Shown here piece after piece: positions 46,379 to 52,349 of a stretch of 52,349 bases of DNA (position 1 is its first letter; the number at the start of each line of letters is the position of its first letter). The stretch comes from CAVQUE01 sp046290435. GTDB taxonomy: Bacteria; Actinomycetota; Acidimicrobiia; Acidimicrobiales; UBA8592. The notes under the pieces were generated by a model that searched no databases, was not told the DNA's origin, and was given only the letters and a program-made list of their open reading frames with translations. Both the position numbers and the translations under genes were made by a program. The stretch covers positions 1 to 52,349 of the forward strand of contig JBKAGO010000072.1 of the NCBI GenBank assembly GCA_046290435.1. Reading direction: 5' to 3'.

Positions 46379-48361
46379 TCAACTCTGATGGTCGACCACC
46401 GATGTGCCCCGGCGCAGCTCCGGGACCGCAGGCGAGAAGAGGTGGCCCTGGGCCAGGTCACAGCCGAGATCCGCGAGGAGACCGAACTGCTCGTCGGTCT
46501 CGACGCCGGCGGCGATGACGCGGGTGCCGAGCGTCCGGGCGATCGACACGAGCGCGGCGACGATGGCGTAGTCGGCGCCCGAGGTCGCCATCGGCGCCAC
46601 CAGGGCCCGGTCGATCTTCACCGCATGGATCGGCAGGCCCCGCAGCTGGGACAGCAACGCCGTGCCCACCCCGAAGTCGTCGACGGTGACCGTGATGCCC
46701 ATCGCTGCGATCGCCTCGATGGTCGACATCGCGGCCAGACGGTTGTCGGCACGTGCGGGGGAGAGCGACCGTTCGCTGATCTCCACCGACAGTGCGGTCG
46801 GCTCGACGCCGGCTTCGGCGAGGCGAGCGAGCGTGGTCGACAACGTCGGCACCAGACCGTCGTCGAGCAGCTGGCGCGGCGAGAGGTTGATGGCCACCGG
46901 GATGACGGCCTGGTCGGCCGCCCAGGCGCACAGCTGGGTGGCGACGGCTCCGATGACCCAGCGACCGATGTCCTCGATGAGCCCGGTGGTCTCCGACACC
47001 GGGATGAAGTCCGCCGGCGTCACCAGGCCCCGGGTGGGGTGGTCCCAGCGCACGAGCGCCTCGACCGCAGCGGTACGGCCGGTGCCGACATCGACGATGG
47101 GCTGATACCAGATCTCGAGTTCGTCACCGGCGAGCGCGGCGCGGACCTCGCGTTCGGTGCGGAGCCGGTTGGAGACCTGCGTCGCGATCGCCGAGCTGAA
47201 GCACTCGACGCGTTCGCGGCCGCGGTCCTTTGCCAGCCCGAGCGCCGCATCCGCCTCGCGGATGACACGGTCGGCGGCCGCGACGGGCATGTCCGAGGAG
47301 TCGGTGGCCCCGAAGGATGCGGTGCCGGCGATCGAGACGCCGACGCTGGCCCGCACGGTCAGGTCGCGCCCGTCGATGGCGAGGGGTCCGTGGAGTGCCC
47401 CCAGCAGCCGCTCGCCGGTCAGAGTGGCGTCGTCGGCACCACGCAGGCCGCGGGCAGCGACGACGAACTCGTCGCCGCCGAACCGCGCGAGCAGGTCACC
47501 GGGGCGAAGCGCGTGGCGCAGGCGTTCGGCCACGGCACGCAGGACCTGATCGCCGGCGTCGTGGCCGAGACCGTCGTTGATGAGCGCGAAGTTGTCGAGG
47601 TCGACGATGGCGACGCCCACCCGGGTGTCGCCGTGCTCCTCGTCGGCGGCGATCGCCGACGCGAGGCGCTGGCGGAACACCTCGCGGTTCGCCAGACCCG
47701 TCAGTGCGTCGCGGCGGGCCCGACGCGAGGCGTCCTGTTCGGCGCCGCGCCGGCGCTGGGCGAGGGTCAGTACCGACGCCACGGTGTCGAGGGTCTCGGG
47801 CGCGTGGTCCGCGAGGCGATTGGAGCCGATGCAGCGCGTGACCAGCACGCCCTCGTCGGGATGGTCGCCGACCGGCACGGCGAGCGACGCCAGATCGTCG
47901 CGTCGTGGCGGGGCGACGGCCGTCGGGGCCCAGTCGGCGACGACGACCGGCGGGCCATCGGCTGTGTGCTGCACGACGCTGTGGCCCGATGTGACCACGG
48001 CATCGACGACCGGTTCGTCGGCGATCATCGAGATGCGGTGATCGAGCACCAGCCCGCCCAGCCCGATCCCGGCCACGAGCTCGAGGTCGCCGCCGATGCA
48101 GCGCACGATCTCGCAGACATCGGCGCCCACGAGGGCTCGTAGGCCGGTGACGGCCCGGCGGGCCAGGGTGGCGTGGTCGGCGCCTGCCAGCGCGGCGGCG
48201 AGGAGCTCGCCGACGAGGTCGAAGCCGTCGGCCTCGGGCGCCGATGAGGCTTCGTCGCCATGCGCGTCGGCATCGGCGGGCGCGGACGCCCGGTCTCGGT
48301 CCGGCTCGTGGCCGTCGTTCTGGGCGCGCGCCCGGTGCCACGCTCTCATCGGTGCAACCAT
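46379..48361 (-). CDS. GAF-like GGDEF-EAL cyclic-di-GMP protein
   Basis: A 660-residue soluble protein. A charged N-terminus (1-45) is followed by a GAF-like sensor at about 50-200 (LRALVGADVCEIVRCIGGDLELVAG). The GGDEF domain has RFGGDEFV and DLDNFALINDGLGHDAGD. The EAL domain has VEALVRWDHPTRGLVTPADFI, VAINLSPRQL, SVEISERSL, VDDFGVGTALLSQL and AAGVETDEQ. Both motifs are intact. No membrane segment. It is the second bifunctional c-di-GMP protein in the window, divergent from mca. Confidence 0.94.
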   Translation of the reverse strand: MVAPMRAWHRARAQNDGHEPDRDRASAPADADAHGDEASSAPEADGFDLVGELLAAALAGADHATLARRAVTGLRALVGADVCEIVRCIGGDLELVAGIGLGGLVLDHRISMIADEPVVDAVVTSGHSVVQHTADGPPVVVADWAPTAVAPPRRDDLASLAVPVGDHPDEGVLVTRCIGSNRLADHAPETLDTVASVLTLAQRRRGAEQDASRRARRDALTGLANREVFRQRLASAIAADEEHGDTRVGVAIVDLDNFALINDGLGHDAGDQVLRAVAERLRHALRPGDLLARFGGDEFVVAARGLRGADDATLTGERLLGALHGPLAIDGRDLTVRASVGVSIAGTASFGATDSSDMPVAAADRVIREADAALGLAKDRGRERVECFSSAIATQVSNRLRTEREVRAALAGDELEIWYQPIVDVGTGRTAAVEALVRWDHPTRGLVTPADFIPVSETTGLIEDIGRWVIGAVATQLCAWAADQAVIPVAINLSPRQLLDDGLVPTLSTTLARLAEAGVEPTALSVEISERSLSPARADNRLAAMSTIEAIAAMGITVTVDDFGVGTALLSQLRGLPIHAVKIDRALVAPMATSGADYAIVAALVSIARTLGTRVIAAGVETDEQFGLLADLGCDLAQGHLFSPAVPELRRGTSVVDHQS

Positions 48362-48456
48362 CGGCTCCCGCGCCGAGCCCTAAAGGGGGCATGGGTCTCC
48401 CGGTCCCCCCTCGCCGGAGCGAGCCCGGGCGCCGGTCAGCCGGTAGCGTCATCGGG

Positions 48457-49362
48457 GTGACTGCGCTCGAACAGCCCCGCATTCTGACCGTGCACGCCCA
48501 CCCCGACGACGAGGCGTCCAAGGGTGCGGGGACCATCGCCCGCTACGCCGACCACGGTGCCCGGACGGTGCTGGTGTGTTGCACCGGCGGTGAGGAGGGC
48601 GACATCTTGAACCCGGCGCTCGACGTGCCCGAGATCCGCGACAACCTCCACCAGGTCCGCCGCGACGAGCTCGACAACGCGTGCAAGCTCATCGGCTATC
48701 AGCAGCTGCACTGGCTGGGCTACCGCGACTCCGGCATGCCCGACAGCGAGGCCAACGCCCGTCCCGACGCCTTCGCCAACGCGCCGATGGACGAGGCCGT
48801 CGAGCGGTTGGTGCGCCTCATCCGTCTGGAGCGGCCGCACGTCATCGTCACCTACTCCGACGATCAACAGGGGTATCGCCATCCGGACCACCTGATGGTC
48901 CACGACATCACCATCCCCGCGTGGAAGGCCGCGGGCGACCCCGACGCCTTCCCCGACAGCGGCGACCCGTGGCGGCCGCTGAAGCTCTACTACTCGACCT
49001 GGAGCCACGCCCGCATCGTCGCCATCCACCAGGCGTTCCTCGACGCCGACATCGAGTCGCCCTACGACGACCGCTGGTTCCTGCGTCCGTCGCAGGACCA
49101 TCGCATCACCACCCGGGTCGACGTCGGTGCCTGGTACGGGCGACGCGGCGACGGGCTGCGGGCGCATGCCACCCAGATCGACCCCGACTCGAAATTCTGG
49201 TTCGGCCTGCCCGACGACGTCGCCGCGGCGGCCTATCCGTGGGACGACTACATCCTGGCGGCAAGCAGGGTGCCGGTGCGGCGGCCCGAACACGACCTCT
49301 TCGCAGGGATCGCCGGCCTGGCGCCCCTCGGCGCGGGTGACCACACCGGGGCGGCGGGCTGA
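48457..49362 (+). CDS. mca: Mycothiol S-conjugate amidase
   Basis: 301 residues from GTG 48457. Zinc motif AHPDDEASKGAG near residue 14; CCTGGEEGDILNPALD, VRRDELDNACKLIGY, LGYRDSGMPDSE and YRHPDHLMVHD are characteristic of Mca, which cleaves mycothiol-toxin conjugates to mercapturic acids for export. It implies mycothiol as the main thiol and so an actinobacterial host. TAGCGT at 48444-48449 lies 7 bases before the GTG. Stop and next start overlap (TGATG). Confidence 0.93.
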   Translation: MTALEQPRILTVHAHPDDEASKGAGTIARYADHGARTVLVCCTGGEEGDILNPALDVPEIRDNLHQVRRDELDNACKLIGYQQLHWLGYRDSGMPDSEANARPDAFANAPMDEAVERLVRLIRLERPHVIVTYSDDQQGYRHPDHLMVHDITIPAWKAAGDPDAFPDSGDPWRPLKLYYSTWSHARIVAIHQAFLDADIESPYDDRWFLRPSQDHRITTRVDVGAWYGRRGDGLRAHATQIDPDSKFWFGLPDDVAAAAYPWDDYILAASRVPVRRPEHDLFAGIAGLAPLGAGDHTGAAG

Positions 49363-49751
49363 TGGCGCATGTATTCCTGAGTGACGAGTGGTTGGCGGCA
49401 CTGGCCGAACGGGGCGCAGCCCTGCCCGAGACCCCCGGTGTCGATCTGTTGGTGGCGCACGAGATCGAGGGTGCGCCCGGCGGCAAGGTCCGGTTCGTGA
49501 TCGAGTGGCGCGACGGTCGCATCGTGCGGGCCGAGGCCGCGAAGGCCCCCGATGCCGACTGCGTCGTGCAGGCCAAGGCTGCCGAGGCCAAGCGGGTCCT
49601 GGCCGGCGAGATCGCACCCGAGGTGGCCTGGATGCAGGGCCGCCTCAAGATCGACGGCGACTACCGGGCCATGCTCATCGACCTGCGCGAGTGGCGCCAC
49701 TCCGAGCCCTACCGGGCGCTGTGGGCCGAGATGGCCGCTCTCACCGACTGA
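49362..49751 (+). CDS. SCP2-type sterol/lipid-binding domain protein
   Basis: A 129-residue protein made of one SCP2-like fold: FLSDEWLAALAERGAAL, VRFVIEWRDGRIVRAEAAKAPDADCVVQAKAAEAKRVLAGEIAPEVAWMQGRLKIDGDYRAMLIDL. Such domains bind hydrophobic ligands in a tunnel. Its coupling to mca may be coincidental or point to handling of lipophilic conjugates. Converges on the ChbG-like gene with about 50 bases between stops. Confidence 0.88.
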   Translation: MAHVFLSDEWLAALAERGAALPETPGVDLLVAHEIEGAPGGKVRFVIEWRDGRIVRAEAAKAPDADCVVQAKAAEAKRVLAGEIAPEVAWMQGRLKIDGDYRAMLIDLREWRHSEPYRALWAEMAALTD

Positions 49752-49804
49752 TCGTCGCTCGGTCTGCAGGCACCCGGCCGCCGGCACGACTCCGGCGCTG
49801 GGAG

Positions 49805-50665
49805 TCAGGCCCGGCAGTCGTCGGTGCGCCGGCGCTGCAGGGCCCGCAGCTCGCGGAAGCCGATGCGGATCGCGCCGCTGCGTTCGACCACGTTGCGCAT
49901 GGTGGGGTCGTGCGCGCCCACCAGGTAGTCCTCGACGCGCATCGACCAGTCGGGATCGAGGGCCCGGATCTCGGGCGAATCGAGCGCGGGGCGCAACCTG
50001 ACGTGGGTGACGCCGGGCTCGAGATCGGTGAGGGCGGCTTCGAGGGCCAACCGTGACGGGCGCCCGCCGATGTCGACCACGTGATCGGGGGTGACCAGGT
50101 TGTCGGCGGCGAGCAGGTCCCTGATGGGGAACCCAAGGGAAGCCTCGTCGCTGTGTCCGGGAAGCGCCAGGGGCAGGCCGAACTCGCACGCGAGGTCGGC
50201 GAACACGTCGAAGAACTCGGGTCGTCGGGCCATGACCCCGAGGTGGGAGTCGAGGTGGGTGATGTCGAGGCCCCACAGCACGGCACGTTCGAGCTGGCTG
50301 CGGCATTCGCGGCGGACCTCGTCGAGATCGGCGTGATCCCAGAGATCGTCCGGCGTGCGAGGGAAGCCACCGTCGCCATCGAGGAGCGAGGGAGACATGG
50401 TGATGGGTCCCCACCGGTAGTGTCCGAGCTCGGCGTTGAGGACCAGCGCGACACCGACGTCCTCGCCCCGATAGGCGGCTGCGGCGTCGCGGGCCCACGG
50501 ACAGGGCACCATCAGCGAGGCGGTCGAGCCGAGGCCGACCCGGAGGGTCTCGTAGACGCCGACGTTGGCGCCATGGGCCTGGCCCAGGCCATTGCAGCCG
50601 ATGATGACGAGCCGAGCGTCGGGCGGGTGGCCGAGTTCGGTGACGAGACTGCTCACGTCCGCCAC
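49805..50665 (-). CDS. ChbG/HpnK (YdjC)-family protein with lost active-site residues
   Basis: A 286-residue YdjC-fold protein. Typical blocks include TASLMVPCPWARDAAAAY, GHYRWGP, LERAVLWGLDITHLDSHLGVM and a YdjC-like C-terminus. The metal/catalytic motif usually NADDFG reads GCNGLG here, and the usual HL-x-LT histidine segment reads ALVLNAEL. Only the DSH histidine remains. Standard polysaccharide or glycan N-deacetylation therefore looks unlikely; it may be a binding protein or a changed enzyme. Stand-alone on the minus strand. Confidence 0.85.
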   Translation of the reverse strand: MADVSSLVTELGHPPDARLVIIGCNGLGQAHGANVGVYETLRVGLGSTASLMVPCPWARDAAAAYRGEDVGVALVLNAELGHYRWGPITMSPSLLDGDGGFPRTPDDLWDHADLDEVRRECRSQLERAVLWGLDITHLDSHLGVMARRPEFFDVFADLACEFGLPLALPGHSDEASLGFPIRDLLAADNLVTPDHVVDIGGRPSRLALEAALTDLEPGVTHVRLRPALDSPEIRALDPDWSMRVEDYLVGAHDPTMRNVVERSGAIRIGFRELRALQRRRTDDCRA

Positions 50666-50728
50666 GCTACCGGACCACCGCGACGACGAGCCTCGGCGCT
50701 CGCCGAGACGGTGCGAGGCGGCGGTCGA

Positions 50729-51130
50729 TCAGGTCGCCCGTGGCACCGATCGGGTCACGACGGTGCGCCCGAGACGATCGTGCCAGGCCCGACCGTCGGC
50801 GTCGGATCCGATGCCCTCTGCGATGGTGATCCAGGCGACGATCGCCAGCACTTGTCCGAGAACGGGAATCGCGTTGAGGAGGACGAAGCTCTCGCGCAGC
50901 GCAGCGGACATGAGATCCGGGGGCTCTGGTTCGGCAGGTGCGATCGCCAGACCGAGCAAACGTTTGCCGACGCTCCCACCGACGAGCACGGCCGCCACGA
51001 AGTAGACGAAGGTCCCCAGCATGGCAGCGGCGGCCAAGAGCACGCCGAAGTCCGTTGCGGCGCCGACGGCTACGGCGATCACGGCGATCAGCGTCTGGTC
51101 GAGGATCCGGGCGATCCCACGTCGCCACAC
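50729..51130 (-). CDS. RDD-family membrane protein
   Basis: About 133 residues from GTG 51130; the frame is open to ATG 51397, but the extra residues are Arg/Pro-rich and read like non-coding DNA. RDD hallmarks: RRGIARILDQTLIAVIAVAVG (Arg/Asp of the first helix), GGSVGKRLLGLAI and the C-terminal DGRAWHDRLGRTVVTR. About three or four membrane helices. RDD proteins are small transporters or exchangers of mostly unknown substrate. Confidence 0.8.
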   Translation of the reverse strand: MWRRGIARILDQTLIAVIAVAVGAATDFGVLLAAAAMLGTFVYFVAAVLVGGSVGKRLLGLAIAPAEPEPPDLMSAALRESFVLLNAIPVLGQVLAIVAWITIAEGIGSDADGRAWHDRLGRTVVTRSVPRAT

Positions 51131-51394
51131 ACCAGAGGGTGCGACGGCGCACCCACGGTGGTCGGCGACGTTCGCAGGTCCGGGCACGACGTCGTTTATC
51201 GCGGACCGCCCTGGTCGAGAGGCTTGGAGGGTGCGCGGATCGGCGCACACTCGGTTCCGGACCCGTCGCCTCCCGCTCGTGTTCGCTGCGAGCGCGGGCC
51301 GCTCGGGCCACGACCCCTGTGGTTGTGTGTTCGGTGGATGACGTGATGACACGTCGATTCCCGTGAGGGTCGGGAACGGATTCGGGTTGACTGT

Positions 51395-51423
51395 CATACC
51401 CCCTGTTTAGGGTTGGGGGTATG
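51395..51423. promoter_or_regulatory. Inverted repeat overlapping the DUF222 gene start
   Basis: CATACCCCC (51395-51403) and GGGGGTATG (51415-51423) form a perfect 9-bp inverted repeat with an 11-base spacer. The right arm contains the ATG at 51421. TTGACT at 51387-51392 could be a -35 and TAGGGT at 51408-51413 a -10. Confidence 0.6.
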
Positions 51424-52349
51424 AGTTTGTTGGCTGATCTCGCTGCGGTCCGGGGCACGGATCTGACGGTGTTGGACGACGCGGGTCTGGCGGGTTTGGG
51501 GCGGTTGGTGGGTCGGGGTCGTCGTGATCTGGCGGCGTTCGCGACGGCGGTGGCGGTGGAGGCGAAGCGGCGGGAGGGGTCGGGGTCGTCGCCGTGTGCG
51601 GATGATCTGTCGGATCCTGATGGGGAGGGGTCGGCGTCGGCGCGGGCGAAGGACTCGGCGCGTGGCGAGATCCGTCTGGATCTGCCCGAGGCCGGTGCTG
51701 GCGCGGAGTCGGGTGCTGCCAAGACGGAGAACGCGGATCATCTGGCGGGTTGTCTGGCGAGGTTGTCGTCGTCGGAGAAGGCGCGCCTCGCTGCCCATGA
51801 TGGGGAGATCGCGTCGAATGCGGCGTTGTTGCGACCGGAGGCGTTCCGGAGTTGGCTGGCCCGCCTGTTGGTGAGGGTCGCGGATCCGCCTGATGGTGAT
51901 GAGGGGTTGTCGGCGGCGGAGCGGGCGATGGCGGCGGCGTCGTGGATGATGTTCCGCCGTCCCGATGGGACGTGGGCGGTGGCGGCGTCGATGGACGACG
52001 AGCGCGGCGCCCGGATGGATGCGGCGGTCACCGCGCGGGCGCGTGAGATCGCGGATCTGCGGGCGTCGGGTCAGCGGACGGTCACTGCGAACGACCGGGC
52101 CCGTGCGGCGTTCGAGTTGCTGTGCGGCGTCACGCTCGACGGGTCCGGTGTCATGGGTGGCTCGGCTGGGCCGGGTGCGGCTGGTAGCTGCAGGACCAGT
52201 GGCCGCGGTGGTGGGGTGGGTTCGGACGGTTCGAGCTGTGATGGTGGGCCGGGTGTGGCGCCCGACGGTGCTGCGGGTGCGGCGGCGGGGCCCGCAGAGC
52301 GGGGCAGCGGGACCGACGGGGTCGATGATCGGGTCATGGGCCCGAACCT
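51421..52349 (+). CDS. DUF222-domain protein, probable HNH endonuclease family (truncated by window end)
   Basis: An open frame of 309 codons runs off the right edge. MSLLADLAAVRGTDLTVLDDAGLAGLGRLVGRGRRDLAAF begins a DUF222-like domain. LLRPEAFRSWLARLLVRVAD, then WMMFRRPDGTWAVAASMDDERGARMDAAVTARAREIADL and RTVTANDRARAAFELLCGV are typical. Family members (13E12-like, often multi-copy) usually end in an HNH nuclease domain, which would lie outside the window. A Gly/Ser-rich low-complexity stretch starts near residue 240. Codon use favours GCG and GGG more than neighbouring genes. Confidence 0.85.
   Translation, partial: MSLLADLAAVRGTDLTVLDDAGLAGLGRLVGRGRRDLAAFATAVAVEAKRREGSGSSPCADDLSDPDGEGSASARAKDSARGEIRLDLPEAGAGAESGAAKTENADHLAGCLARLSSSEKARLAAHDGEIASNAALLRPEAFRSWLARLLVRVADPPDGDEGLSAAERAMAAASWMMFRRPDGTWAVAASMDDERGARMDAAVTARAREIADLRASGQRTVTANDRARAAFELLCGVTLDGSGVMGGSAGPGAAGSCRTSGRGGGVGSDGSSCDGGPGVAPDGAAGAAAGPAERGSGTDGVDDRVMGPN

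Noticed and set aside
51131..51397. 89-residue N-terminal extension of the RDD protein
   Set aside because: Pro/Arg-rich, unlike RDD proteins, and it would place the start inside the DUF222 palindrome; it cannot be excluded without transcript data.

Overview
This window looks like chromosomal DNA of a high-GC actinobacterium, most plausibly of the class Acidimicrobiia. Supporting this are a mycothiol-conjugate amidase (Mca), a coenzyme F420 guanylyltransferase (FbiD/CofC), an ImuA'/ImuB/DnaE2 mutasome under GAAC-N4-GTTC LexA boxes, a DUF222-type gene, cytochrome P450 and Rieske oxygenases, and many apparently leaderless promoters. The taxonomic call is inference. I see no rRNA, tRNA or CRISPR array.

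Layout. 0-6 kb: a possible transposase tail, a Cache-type chemoreceptor, an ABC-2 exporter pair, a small MscS-like channel, and an ECF sigma/zinc anti-sigma pair. 6.1-6.7 kb: a gene-free stretch with an array of hairpins whose stems differ but whose loop TATCCCGCCA is invariant. 6.7-13.3 kb: a PIG-L deacetylase, fbiD, gpsA, a large protein of unknown function, a GSILSINSA-repeat protein, rnhB and a small membrane protein flanked by two palindrome doublets. 13.6-17.1 kb: an Nfu_N-like protein and the SOS genes imuA' and imuB. 17.1-20.8 kb: dodecin, a thioesterase, P450, a Rieske oxygenase and an orphan Flp pilin. 20.9-28.1 kb: a branched-chain-amino-acid-type transporter with rare architecture: a LivH-LivM fusion, an MFS-LivF-LivG fusion and a membrane-anchored binding protein. 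28.2-34.6 kb: a membrane protein, dnaE2 (with an in-frame 66-bp tandem repeat) and an exported protein.

34.6-38.0 kb is a small accessory patch: an AlbA_2/Schlafen-type ATP-binding protein bracketed by decayed copies of the neighbouring dnaE2 and exported-protein genes, then two type II toxin-antitoxin modules. 38-52.3 kb returns to housekeeping and catabolic genes: two GGDEF-EAL proteins, an FKBP isomerase, an AEC permease, an SDR, a DapB-like dehydrogenase with a second Rieske oxygenase, a sulfotransferase-like protein, mca with an SCP2 protein, a ChbG/YdjC homologue that has lost active-site residues, an RDD protein, and a truncated DUF222 gene.

The best leads are the invariant-loop hairpin array (6.4-6.65 kb), the several families of intergenic palindromes (2.2, 12.7/13.5, 28.1, 41.0 and 42.9 kb), the MFS-ABC-ABC fusion, the split SOS mutasome with near-identical LexA/leaderless promoters, and the duplication scar around the AlbA_2 gene.
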